Assembly: GCA_017416505.1 (NCBI GenBank)
Contig: JAFQCI010000027.1
Location: 1-13,185 of the forward strand
Length of the DNA: 13,185 nt
From: Lachnospiraceae bacterium
GTDB taxonomy: Bacteria; Bacillota_A; Clostridia; Lachnospirales; Lachnospiraceae
Direction: 5' to 3'
Shown here: in pieces, positions 1 through 7,240 of the stretch
How the letters are laid out: every line of letters begins with the position of its first letter
How positions within the stretch are numbered: the stretch's first letter is position 1
The notes under the pieces: generated by a model
Told to the model about the DNA's origin: nothing
Seen by the model: the letters and a program-made list of their open reading frames with translations, nothing else
Databases searched by the model: none
Position numbers and translations under genes: made by a program

Positions 1-1
1 A

Positions 2-412
2 TGCCTGTTACTTATGGTGAGTTTCTTTTCACTAAGAGGTAATATGGACGGGATTCATATGAAGCATTTTTCTTCCTGCTATCTGTTATCCTGTGCAGTT
101 ATTATATGTGGATTAAAATTATCAGAAATGATGATTGTTCCGGATATCGTAATGTTAGTGATGGTGATGATAGCTTTCGTAGGGATGTATGTATTATCTA
201 CTTGCAGTTTTGTGATGGTGAAAAAAGATGAGATAGATACATATTTTTCTAAACAGAGAAAAAAGGTGTTGATATTTGCCGGGATGGTAGCAGTATTATT
301 CTTTTTTTTGAATTATAGTACAGGATTAAATATTATTTTCTATTCTGAAGTAATAACCATTGTATCAACATTAGTTAAGGTAATTGGAAAGAAAATAACA
401 ATGAAATACTAA
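2..412 (+). CDS. AgrB-like accessory gene regulator membrane peptidase, 5'-truncated by window edge
   Basis: The frame is open from the window edge, so the N-terminus lies upstream; about 136 residues are visible. AgrB proteins are membrane cysteine peptidases that cut the AgrD pro-peptide and help form the cyclic autoinducer. Near the start the sequence reads LRGNMDGIHMKHFSSC, matching the position of the AgrB catalytic pair: His (nt 56-58) and Cys (nt 77-79) are seven residues apart, the spacing of His77/Cys84 in Staphylococcus aureus AgrB. Two hydrophobic segments (nt about 80-230) precede a polar loop with KKDEIDTYFSKQRKK, then two more hydrophobic segments, as in the C-terminal half of AgrB. 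The usual GG before the His is MDG-I here, so it is divergent. No agrD-like gene follows within the window; it may lie upstream. The stop is TAA 410-412. The family call rests on layout and the His/Cys pair, without a profile search. Confidence 0.72.
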   Translation, partial: CLLLMVSFFSLRGNMDGIHMKHFSSCYLLSCAVIICGLKLSEMMIVPDIVMLVMVMIAFVGMYVLSTCSFVMVKKDEIDTYFSKQRKKVLIFAGMVAVLFFFLNYSTGLNIIFYSEVITIVSTLVKVIGKKITMKY

Positions 413-413
413 A

Positions 414-438
414 CAAAGTTGACAGTAATACACCAAAG
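414..438 (+). repeat. Left copy of inverted repeat flanking the secreted-protein gene
   Basis: The core AATACACCAAAG (427-438) recurs as its exact reverse complement at 918-929. The match extends outward: CAAAG plus GACAG precede the core here with small insertions (TT and T), and CAAAGACAG precedes it in the other copy. This copy overlaps a TTGACA -35-like box (419-424). Confidence 0.6.
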
Positions 439-453
439 TGTTTTTTATATAAC
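419..453 (+). promoter_or_regulatory. Putative promoter of the secreted-protein gene
   Basis: A perfect -35 box TTGACA lies at 419-424, directly after the AgrB-like stop codon. AT-rich -10 candidates follow: TTTATA (444-449, spacer 19), TATATA (446-451, spacer 21) and TATAAC (448-453, spacer 23). All spacers exceed the usual 17, so the promoter may need an activator or may be wrongly placed. The repeat core AATACACCAAAG lies inside the spacer. Confidence 0.4.
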
Positions 454-469
454 TACATTTTATTGAATA

Positions 470-486
470 AAGGAGAAGAAAGTATG
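470..486 (+). promoter_or_regulatory. Strong ribosome binding site and ATG, out of frame with the main coding sequence
   Basis: AAGGAG (470-475) sits 8 nt before ATG 484, the only good Shine-Dalgarno/start pair for the downstream secreted protein. ATG 484 reads only 26 codons before TAA 562-564, while the conserved-looking protein body is in the +1 frame from 515. Deleting one A from the A5 tract (502-506) joins the two and gives a start MVKFCKKIFV continuing into the hydrophobic segment. This decides that 484 is probably the ancestral start. Confidence 0.6.
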
Positions 487-514
487 GTTAAATTTTGTAA
501 GAAAAATATTTGTA

Positions 515-898
515 ATGGCTGTAGTTGGTATGATTGGTTTTGCAACATTGAGTTTGAATTCTAATGCGGCATCAGGAACTTTTACAACAAGTGGTGGAAC
601 AGGTACTGGGAAAACATGGAATGCAACATTAAATTCAAGTCATGTAGGTGCTGCATTTTATATGTTAAATGGATATGCCAATCAGGGACAAGAATATGTA
701 TACGATGAATTATCAATGGATTTAGTATTATATTGTTTTGATGACAGTAACAGGCGTTCGTTGGTTGAAGAATCAAATAAATGTGAAATAAGTGCTTCAG
801 CAAATGCTGGTGATACATATACAAGTGGCCAAGGAACAGTTTATGTTGAAGTTAGCGATTCATACTATGGAAGTGGACATATTCGTCTATATAATTAA
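515..898 (+). CDS. Small secreted beta-rich protein of unknown family; 5' end possibly frameshifted
   Basis: From ATG 515 the product has 127 residues. Residues 1-14 are hydrophobic and lead to NSNAAS, a plausible signal peptidase I site after Ala18 or Ala19. The mature part, about 108 residues, is Gly/Ser/Thr/Tyr-rich with alternating strands and two cysteines (74 and 90) that could form a disulfide outside the cell. It ends in YYGSGHIRLYN. ATG 515 has no Shine-Dalgarno site and leaves no positively charged signal-peptide N-region. Both are supplied by ATG 484 if one base is removed from the A5 tract at 502-506, giving about 137 residues. So the gene is either disrupted, phase-variable or affected by a sequencing error. 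I do not recognise the family; it lacks convincing lactococcin-972 features. A secreted bacteriocin, toxin or signal is possible from its neighbours only. Confidence 0.7.
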   Translation: MAVVGMIGFATLSLNSNAASGTFTTSGGTGTGKTWNATLNSSHVGAAFYMLNGYANQGQEYVYDELSMDLVLYCFDDSNRRSLVEESNKCEISASANAGDTYTSGQGTVYVEVSDSYYGSGHIRLYN

Positions 899-917
899 AG
901 TTTAATAATATATAAAG

Positions 918-938
918 CTTTGGTGTATTCTGTCTTTG
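918..938 (-). repeat. Right copy of inverted repeat flanking the secreted-protein gene
   Basis: On the minus strand this reads CAAAGACAG then AATACACCAAAG, mirroring 414-438. Read on the minus strand, AAGACA (nt 932-937) followed at 16 to 18 nt by TATATA or TATATT looks like a weak promoter pointing back into the secreted-protein gene. Confidence 0.55.
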
Positions 939-947
939 CTATATTAT
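920..947 (+). promoter_or_regulatory. Weak candidate promoter for the first lipoprotein operon
   Basis: TTGGTG (920-925) and TATTAT (942-947) are separated by 16 nt, about 35 nt before the lipoprotein start at 983. The region is AT-rich, so chance matches are likely. No terminator was seen between 898 and 983, and read-through from the secreted-protein gene is equally possible. Confidence 0.3.
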
Positions 948-982
948 ATTGTGAATTATTTAGTGATTGTGAGGATTGTTAT

Positions 983-1939
983 ATGAAAAAGATATTTTGT
1001 TGCTTGTGTTTGATAATGTTTTTGTGCGGTTGTGGGAAAAATAAAGCTATGGATACAGATATATCAACAAAAAATTTGCAAGTAGAGGAAAAAGAAGATG
1101 GAGATATATCTGTTCAGAAACAATCTGGAGGTTTTATAAATTGTTATCAGGTTGTAAAAGATGAAGAAAATGGCACAACAAAAGAGGGGCTGATTTTAGA
1201 AAATTTATTGAAGTATGATGACAGCAAAATTAATTTAGGAGTTTCGATAACATTTTTTTTTGATGAGTCTTATGAGCAAATACCTGTATTAATGATACTG
1301 GTTTTGGATGATAGACTAATTCCTTTTTCCATGTCTGGAAAAGAAGAGGGTTTATTGCATGAATTTGTAATAGAAAATAATAAAGAATATTATACATATA
1401 TTGATTTTTTACCCATAGGAGTAAGTAACATTGAAGAAAAAAATATTTCTGTAGTAGTAATTCCATTTTATAACAAATCAGAAATTACCATAGGTGAAAA
1501 TGATATATTGAAACATACAATGAGAATTATATCCCAAAAGGAAAGTATAGAAGCAGAGTCATATAATTTGTCAGATGACTACTTTATAGCTGATATGACA
1601 ACAGTATATCAAAAGGAGTTACATGAGATTTCAAAGTATAACAAAATTGTAACAGATTATTTATTGTTTGATGCAGAAGGCAGTTTTTATTATAGTGGAG
1701 ATTATTTGGCAGGAGAGTATGTAACCTTTTTATTCTGTGATGGGAAATTATATCCCGGTTTTAATGGAGAATCCTATTTTTTATGGGAAAAAGAAGATGA
1801 TAATTTTGTGCATCATAAAATAGACTTAGAGGATTTAGAAAAGGGTAAACATATTTTCTTTACCGTAACCTTTGAAAGAAATACAGACAAGTGCCGGGCA
1901 AAAAAATCAATGAATTGTGAGGTGCAGATAGATGAATAA
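983..1939 (+). CDS. Putative lipoprotein A, function unknown (318 aa)
   Basis: ATG 983 is chosen because it begins a classical lipoprotein signal: MKK, a Cys-rich hydrophobic stretch, and the lipobox LCGC with Cys17. A GAGG (971-974) lies 8 nt upstream. A TTG at 920 is in frame but would add 21 residues before the signal. The mature protein should be anchored to the outer face of the membrane. It is acidic, with many Glu/Asp and aromatic residues, mixed alpha/beta by eye, and no repeats or catalytic motif I recognise. Its stop overlaps the next lipoprotein's start by 8 bp, so the two are translationally coupled. A substrate-binding or immunity role for the ABC exporter downstream is plausible but inferred from position only. 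Confidence 0.8.
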   Translation: MKKIFCCLCLIMFLCGCGKNKAMDTDISTKNLQVEEKEDGDISVQKQSGGFINCYQVVKDEENGTTKEGLILENLLKYDDSKINLGVSITFFFDESYEQIPVLMILVLDDRLIPFSMSGKEEGLLHEFVIENNKEYYTYIDFLPIGVSNIEEKNISVVVIPFYNKSEITIGENDILKHTMRIISQKESIEAESYNLSDDYFIADMTTVYQKELHEISKYNKIVTDYLLFDAEGSFYYSGDYLAGEYVTFLFCDGKLYPGFNGESYFLWEKEDDNFVHHKIDLEDLEKGKHIFFTVTFERNTDKCRAKKSMNCEVQIDE

Positions 1940-2984
1940 AAAATGTAGAAATTTATTCGGGATGTGTTTCATTTTTATTTGCCTTACAGGATGTTTTGAA
2001 AAGAAAAATAGTGAGACAAACTATTTTGGGGGACAGGGAGAATTACAGTATGAAGAGCGTTTAAATGGAAGAAATGCTATTTATGATGATGAAAATATAT
2101 ATTTTAATGCTTATTATAATATGAATGCAGTATCCGTTAAATTAGATCAAATGAATCATCTTAGTATAGATTGTGACAATGCTGCCTGTAATCACGATAA
2201 TATAGATTGTAAAGCATATATTGGGGATGATGCGGAATATTTCATGTATAATGATAAATTGTACTTAGCGAAGAATGAATCGACGGAGGAAGAAGGAAAT
2301 ATTATAAAGTATGGGAAAATCATCGATTGCGAGAGTGAAAAGGTGGTATTCGGAAATCCTATCCCAGGGGAACTGGATAAGGAAAAAGCAGTGGATGATG
2401 GAACAGAACTGTATTATGTCAGGGTATTAGAAGAGAATATCTTAAAAGTAGAAGGCCGCAGGCATGCATATTTATTAAATGAAGAGTTTGAAGTGATTTA
2501 CTGGCATGATGATGTGGGAAAATTTCCATGGGGATGCATTTATGAAAATCGTTACTATTATGTAAATGATTTATATGAATTGGTATGCGTTCATCTTGAT
2601 ACAAAAGAAAAAGAAATCTTAGACTTGAAGGATAAAATTTTTGCCGGAGATATGGAAGGGGATTTTATCTATTATAGTACGGAATTTAAAGAATTATATA
2701 AATACAGTCTTATAGATGGTACTGTAGTGAAACTACTTGAAAACTGCCTCTTTTTCTCAGTATATGATGGTTATATTTATTGTCAGCAATCAGTAAGAGG
2801 AGAGGAAAGCAAGAAAATAATTATTGATGCGAATGGAACTTTTGTTAATGATTATACATCATGTAAGAATATGGGTGTGGATGATATTTTAAAAATTAAG
2901 GACAAGATGTACACATGGTTTGATGGTGGCATCGCCGAAATGGATGCGAATGGAGAGAATTATAAAGAGTATGCACTAGAATAG
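1932..2984 (+). CDS. Putative beta-propeller-like lipoprotein B with a Cys/His cluster (350 aa)
   Basis: The start ATG 1932 overlaps the previous gene by 8 bp. A lipoprotein signal ends in LTGC (Cys21). Residues about 45-345 show repeated short strands of the type 'IYF/LYYV/YYYVND/FIYYST/YIYCQ' roughly every 40-50 residues, as in DUF5050-type beta-propeller lipoproteins common in clostridia; this resemblance is by eye. A compact C-x4-C-x-H-x4-C cluster (Cys81, Cys86, His88, Cys93) could bind a metal or form disulfides. It would face outward on the membrane. It lies 17 nt before the first ABC permease and probably serves that exporter as sensor, ligand-binding or immunity component. The specific role is unknown. 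Confidence 0.8.
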   Translation: MNKKCRNLFGMCFIFICLTGCFEKKNSETNYFGGQGELQYEERLNGRNAIYDDENIYFNAYYNMNAVSVKLDQMNHLSIDCDNAACNHDNIDCKAYIGDDAEYFMYNDKLYLAKNESTEEEGNIIKYGKIIDCESEKVVFGNPIPGELDKEKAVDDGTELYYVRVLEENILKVEGRRHAYLLNEEFEVIYWHDDVGKFPWGCIYENRYYYVNDLYELVCVHLDTKEKEILDLKDKIFAGDMEGDFIYYSTEFKELYKYSLIDGTVVKLLENCLFFSVYDGYIYCQQSVRGEESKKIIIDANGTFVNDYTSCKNMGVDDILKIKDKMYTWFDGGIAEMDANGENYKEYALE

Positions 2985-3001
2985 TTTTTTGGGGGGATAG
3001 T

Positions 3002-4195
3002 ATGAGATATGAGTTGAAAAAACTGTTTGGAAACAAAATACTGATTTTCGGTTGTCTGCTTTCTGCCTGCTACTTGTTCTATACCTCCTATGGGTTTTTG
3101 ATTCAAAGAAAATCCTATGTGCCAAAAATTGATTTGGGAGAGGAATATGAACAGTGTCTGGGGGAGTATTCTGAGGAAAAATTTGCGTATATCGAAGAAA
3201 TTACGTTAAAAAAACAGTTGGAAATGGAAAAAAATCAGGAAGAGGAAGAGCTTTTTTATGAGTGGAGTGCTTATCAAAGGTTGTATGTGCAGGCACAAAA
3301 CTTTAAAGATATTATGGAATACCGGGAGCGGGTACAAAAAAATGCAAAAAAGTTGCAAAATTCTGAGGACAGTTATACAACACATTTGAATCAGAAGATT
3401 GAGAAATTATTTTCCAAAAACATTGAATATGAACTGGTTCACAGTGAAAAATCCTATGATATCATTCAAAAGATGATGGTACTGGAATATACGGATATGA
3501 TAAACATCTGTTTATTATTGGCAGCTTCTTGTATTTTGTTTACCCAGGAACATCAAAAAAATACCTTTCCACTGATATATACTTCAAAACATGGGAGGAA
3601 GAAGGTTTACAGGAATAAGGCAATGACAACTATTTTTTTAGCGTTTGTCTTATCCTTTTTCACCACAGTAATAGCACTTATTTTAACTACAACTTACGGA
3701 GGTTTTAAAGAATGGATGGACCCCATACAAAATGTTTCTGTTTGTAAGTATTCTCCCTACCATTTCAATGTTTTTGAATTGGTAATCATTATTACATTTT
3801 TGCGTGGGTTGGGATATGCAGTAATTGCATCTGTGGCAATGGTGATTTCCTTGTTATTTCAAAGAAATATCCTTCCGTTGATTATAAATACCGTATTATT
3901 TGCAGGAAGCTATGCTCTTAGTGTGAGTGCATCACGTTATACTTTTGGAGAGGCATTGATGGAAGAAAAGTATCATTTATATCGTATTTTGAAAAGATAT
4001 TCTCCATTTTATCTAATTCAGGATGGAATAGAATATTTTATGGAGTATAAAGCTGTAAATATATTCGGATATCCCGTCAGTGAAGTAGCATATTGTATCA
4101 TAATTCAGTTTATGGTTTTGGCAGTGATATTACTGACAGGGAATCAGATATATGTAAGAAGCAGTAGAAAGAGTGGTGTGTTATGCTGGAAATAA
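3002..4195 (+). CDS. ABC-2 type transporter permease A (397 aa)
   Basis: An integral membrane subunit of an ABC exporter. Predicted spans by hydrophobicity are about 12-33, 164-181, 208-230, 258-285, 289-308 and 362-380. Between spans 1 and 2 lies a long, charged, probably helical extracytoplasmic domain (34-163, Glu/Lys/Gln-rich). After span 2 comes QEHQKNTFPLIYTSKHGRKK, the cytoplasmic coupling segment typical of ABC-2 permeases. ATG 3002 follows a GGGGGG tract (2991-2996) serving as the ribosome site. The 3' end overlaps the ATPase gene by 13 bp. It shares N-terminal wording (YEL..(L/I)FGNK) and the TS-x2-GR-x-K motif with the permease at 5066, so the two are diverged paralogues that probably pair. 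Cargo unknown; peptide or lipid export or self-protection is likely. Confidence 0.85.
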   Translation: MRYELKKLFGNKILIFGCLLSACYLFYTSYGFLIQRKSYVPKIDLGEEYEQCLGEYSEEKFAYIEEITLKKQLEMEKNQEEEELFYEWSAYQRLYVQAQNFKDIMEYRERVQKNAKKLQNSEDSYTTHLNQKIEKLFSKNIEYELVHSEKSYDIIQKMMVLEYTDMINICLLLAASCILFTQEHQKNTFPLIYTSKHGRKKVYRNKAMTTIFLAFVLSFFTTVIALILTTTYGGFKEWMDPIQNVSVCKYSPYHFNVFELVIIITFLRGLGYAVIASVAMVISLLFQRNILPLIINTVLFAGSYALSVSASRYTFGEALMEEKYHLYRILKRYSPFYLIQDGIEYFMEYKAVNIFGYPVSEVAYCIIIQFMVLAVILLTGNQIYVRSSRKSGVLCWK

Positions 4196-5079
4196 AAAAT
4201 GTATCAAAAAGATATGGAAAAAAAGAAGTGCTGACTGGAATTAATTGTAACTTTGAATCCGGAATTTATGGTTTGTTAGGACCAAATGGAGCAGGAAAAT
4301 CAACCTTAATGAATATAATGGTGGATTTGATAGAGCCTACTTGTGGAGAAGTTTTGTTTGAGAATCAGAACATAAGAAAATTAGGAGAAAAATACCGACA
4401 GCATATCGGATACCTTCCACAAAAAGTCGGATACTATGGAAATTTTACGGCAGAAAAGACTTTGGATTATTTTGCAAAATTAAAAGGTGTTTCTAAAGAG
4501 GAAAGAAAAGAGCGAATAGAGTTTGTTTTACATGCAGTGAACCTAACATCTGTGCGTAAGAATAAGGTAAATACATTCTCAGGAGGTATGAAGCAGCGGT
4601 TAGGAATTGCCGTTGCATTGCTTGGAAATCCTAAGATTTTGATTCTGGATGAACCAACTGTAGGATTAGATCCGAAAGAACGGATGAAGTTTCGGAAGTT
4701 AATTCATGATATCGGGGAGGACAGAACAGTTTTGTTGTCTACCCATATTGTTTCCGATGTAGATATGATTGCAAATAATCTCATATTAATTAAGGATGGG
4801 AAAATTATTGCAAAGGATAAAAGGGAAAATATCCTGAAAAATATGGAGAGTAAGGTATTTCTTGCAAACATTGAGGAGAATATGTCCGAATTTGTTCAGT
4901 CGGAGTATCAGGTTGTTCATATGGAGAGAAATTTGGAGGGTGGCCTTGATGTAGTAATGATTTCGGAAGAGAAACCGGAATTTGAGTGCAGAAAAAAGAA
5001 GGCAACACTTGAGGATGTCTATATGTATTATTATGGAGAAAAGGGCGGGGGAAGCGAAGAATACAATGGTGAAATATGA
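4183..5079 (+). CDS. ABC transporter ATP-binding protein of ABC-2 exporter (298 aa)
   Basis: A complete nucleotide-binding domain: Walker A GPNGAGKST (33-41), Q-loop Gln80, signature FSGGMKQR (132-139), Walker B ILILDEPT (152-159), D-loop GLD (161-163) and switch His188. A C-terminal extension of about 90 residues ends with TLEDVYMYYYGE, the usual tail of drug/peptide-type (CcmA/BcrA-like) ABC ATPases. It sits between and overlaps both permeases (13 bp with permease A, 14 bp with permease B), so all three are translated together and should form one exporter in the cytoplasmic membrane. No strong Shine-Dalgarno site precedes ATG 4183, which fits translational coupling. Confidence 0.95.
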   Translation: MLEIKNVSKRYGKKEVLTGINCNFESGIYGLLGPNGAGKSTLMNIMVDLIEPTCGEVLFENQNIRKLGEKYRQHIGYLPQKVGYYGNFTAEKTLDYFAKLKGVSKEERKERIEFVLHAVNLTSVRKNKVNTFSGGMKQRLGIAVALLGNPKILILDEPTVGLDPKERMKFRKLIHDIGEDRTVLLSTHIVSDVDMIANNLILIKDGKIIAKDKRENILKNMESKVFLANIEENMSEFVQSEYQVVHMERNLEGGLDVVMISEEKPEFECRKKKATLEDVYMYYYGEKGGGSEEYNGEI

Positions 5080-6118
5080 ATTGTATAGAATTTTTGGAAA
5101 TAAGAAGAATCTCATTATTTTGGCCATATGTCTTATACTTCGTCTGGTTCTTTCTTCCAAAATGCAGACTGTTATGTATGAAGGGTTTCATATCAAAGTA
5201 TATGAATATTATATGGAATTGCTGGAAGGAGAGTATAGCGAAAACAAAGCAGAATGGGTCGAAAATGAATATATAAATATGCTGACATGGATAGAACAGA
5301 AAGAATTATATGAAGAACAGTATATGAAAAATGAGATTACTTCTAATGAGTATAGGGAGCTTTCTGAATTGGTAAAAAGTGCGGAGTACAGAATGGAAAC
5401 ATTTATGTATGTACTGGAGAAAACCCGATATTTTGAAGGTTGCGAAGAGGACGTTACCTATTTTTATGATATTGAAATAAATGATTATCTTTCGGGGATG
5501 AAAGCAGATATCTTTCACATTTTAGTAATGATTCTTTTTATTACAGCTATTTTTACAGAAGATTATCAGTCTAATGTCAGTGCAGTGATACGGACATCTA
5601 GGTATGGAAGGGAAAAATTGTTTCGAATTCGTTTTTTGCTGGTAAATTTGATTTCTTTTGTTGTAGGAGTCATGTTTTTTCTTGGAGAATTTTTAGTAAA
5701 AGAAATAAAGTTTGACTTAGGAGATTTTAGTACAAATATAAAAAGCCTGCTGATTATGGAAAAATCCTCTTTACATTGTAGTCTTGGTACTTATATCTTT
5801 ATTACGGTTGTGTATCGTTTGTATTTTAGTACGGTTTTAGCATATTTTATTATGTTTATGGCACAGTGGACAAAGAAAAGTCTATCAGCTTATCTAGGCT
5901 GTTTAGGACTTGTTTTTTTGCCGGAATTTCTTTCAGATTTTGCTGGGAAGACCATAAGTGGACTTTCCCTATATAAAAATCTTGGGGCCTATGAGGTATT
6001 TTGTGATTATTATGAGACGTTCTTAATTCCAAATTATTTTTTTACGATGATGGTTTGGGGGTGTATCAGTGTTTTGATGATTCTTTTAACCAAAAAACAG
6101 TATGTTAGGGGAACGTAA
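5066..6118 (+). CDS. ABC-2 type transporter permease B (350 aa)
   Basis: ATG 5066 gives MVKYELYRIFGNKK, matching the N-terminus of permease A, so it is preferred over in-frame upstream starts. A GGGGG run (5047-5051) lies 14 nt upstream, and the start overlaps the ATPase gene. Predicted spans are about 13-30, 149-165, 188-211, 242-266, 274-291 and 323-341, with a charged extracytoplasmic domain (31-148) after span 1. The coupling segment TEDYQSNVSAVIRTSRYGREK parallels that of permease A. It probably forms a heterodimeric membrane channel with permease A, driven by the ATPase between them. Confidence 0.85.
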   Translation: MVKYELYRIFGNKKNLIILAICLILRLVLSSKMQTVMYEGFHIKVYEYYMELLEGEYSENKAEWVENEYINMLTWIEQKELYEEQYMKNEITSNEYRELSELVKSAEYRMETFMYVLEKTRYFEGCEEDVTYFYDIEINDYLSGMKADIFHILVMILFITAIFTEDYQSNVSAVIRTSRYGREKLFRIRFLLVNLISFVVGVMFFLGEFLVKEIKFDLGDFSTNIKSLLIMEKSSLHCSLGTYIFITVVYRLYFSTVLAYFIMFMAQWTKKSLSAYLGCLGLVFLPEFLSDFAGKTISGLSLYKNLGAYEVFCDYYETFLIPNYFFTMMVWGCISVLMILLTKKQYVRGT

Positions 6119-6136
6119 TGTGGGGGTGTGCTAAAT

Positions 6137-7240
6137 ATGATGATAAAATTGGCAATCAAAAACATTAAAAACTCTTTCAAAAGTCTTCGAAAGGTATATC
6201 TGCTTATGATGATTTCCGAGATTATTGCGGTGATAAGCCTTTTCTTTGCCTATGGGATTTACAGTAGTTATTCTGCTAAAATGCAGGAATTGGACATTGA
6301 GAGTCAGAGTATAGTTACATACTTTTCAGAAACGGAAATTTGTACGGTAGGAAGTCTTAAGGATTGTTTACCTGAAATTTTAGACGAATATGGAGACAGG
6401 TTAAATTACATTTTTGTAGCGGGCGCGGATGATGACAGGATGATATCCATGCATAGTGAATACTATAATGGTGGATTTCATTTGTCAAAAGAAATAGATG
6501 ATAAGATGGTAGCAATGTCTGGAAGAAAGATAACAGAGGAAGATTTTATCAATACAAAAAAAGTATTATTTAAAATTGGTACTGTGAAGGAAGAAGATGT
6601 TGTTAATATTGGGGATGAAAAATTTGAAATTATAGGAGAAAATGGAGATGCTAATTTGAATGGTTACTGTATTCCATTTACTTCTTGTCCAGATAATGTT
6701 GAACTGGCAGTATTGTCTGTTCGGTTTAATAAACTTCCTACCCAGAGTGATTACCTGTTATTAAAGAATGTCCTGAAAGAAAATTTCGGGGAACGTGTTA
6801 CGATAGATGAATTTGAGATAAAGGATGAAGAGGAATTGATTTCCATAAGAAGTATCATTATGATTTCATTGGCGGTGGGAATGATTTCAGCACTGAATAC
6901 CTGTCTTTTGTATGGATATATTATCAGCAGAAGAAGGAAACAGATGGCAGTGTATGGAATTGTGGGAGCATCGAAAACGTTACGCCTTGCCATTCAACAG
7001 TTGGAAATTATGCTGGTAAGTCTTGCAATGGAACTGGTGGGATTTCTTATTTTCAGGTTTGCATTGCAGGACTTACTGACACAGATATATGAAAGTGGCA
7101 TAAGCCTGTATGGTATCCGGGCTTATGTGGTTATGTTGACTGCTTATACCATTTGTATTTTCGTGATTACACACCTAATGTTAAAAATAATGAACCGGGA
7201 GAAATTAACAGACATGATGAGGAGGACGCGGAATGATTAG
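6137..7240 (+). CDS. FtsX/MacB-like ABC transporter permease, first subunit (367 aa)
   Basis: The layout is that of FtsX-fold permeases: span 1 at about 21-42, an extracytoplasmic domain (43-237), then three spans at about 238-263, 288-308 and 328-350. Between spans 2 and 3 is the cytoplasmic coupling loop SRRRKQMAVYGIVGASK, the typical 'R+..+..lyg.lGas' sequence of the family. ATG 6137 is chosen because GGGGG (6122-6126) lies 10 nt upstream; a GTG at 6128 is too close to it. The gene overlaps the next permease by 8 bp. With that gene and the ATPase at 9113 it should form a MacB/BceAB/LolCDE-type mechanotransmitter exporter, a class often acting in antimicrobial-peptide sensing, removal or lipoprotein/peptide export. 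Four spans, not the ten of BceB. Confidence 0.85.
   Translation: MMIKLAIKNIKNSFKSLRKVYLLMMISEIIAVISLFFAYGIYSSYSAKMQELDIESQSIVTYFSETEICTVGSLKDCLPEILDEYGDRLNYIFVAGADDDRMISMHSEYYNGGFHLSKEIDDKMVAMSGRKITEEDFINTKKVLFKIGTVKEEDVVNIGDEKFEIIGENGDANLNGYCIPFTSCPDNVELAVLSVRFNKLPTQSDYLLLKNVLKENFGERVTIDEFEIKDEEELISIRSIIMISLAVGMISALNTCLLYGYIISRRRKQMAVYGIVGASKTLRLAIQQLEIMLVSLAMELVGFLIFRFALQDLLTQIYESGISLYGIRAYVVMLTAYTICIFVITHLMLKIMNREKLTDMMRRTRND

Noticed and set aside
430..446. ACAC-CAAA-GTGT hairpin followed by T6 as a terminator after the AgrB-like gene
   Set aside because: A 4-bp stem is too weak; the same bases belong to the inverted repeat and promoter.
484..564. 26-codon Cys-rich peptide read from ATG 484 (possible AgrD-like or bacteriocin peptide)
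   Set aside because: It lacks an AgrD-like amphipathic leader and acidic tail, and one base change turns it into the signal peptide of the secreted protein, which explains its ribosome site better.
515..898. Lactococcin 972 family bacteriocin
   Set aside because: The characteristic Trp/His/Tyr pattern of that family could not be aligned; only general size, a Sec signal and a C-terminal aromatic residue agree.
4786..5191. Overlapping minus-strand open frames of more than 120 codons
   Set aside because: They lie opposite well-supported ABC genes, have no ribosome sites and give low-complexity His/Phe/Ile-rich products.
6128..6136. GTG start for the first FtsX-like permease
   Set aside because: It is only 1 nt after the G-run ribosome site; ATG 6137 has proper spacing.
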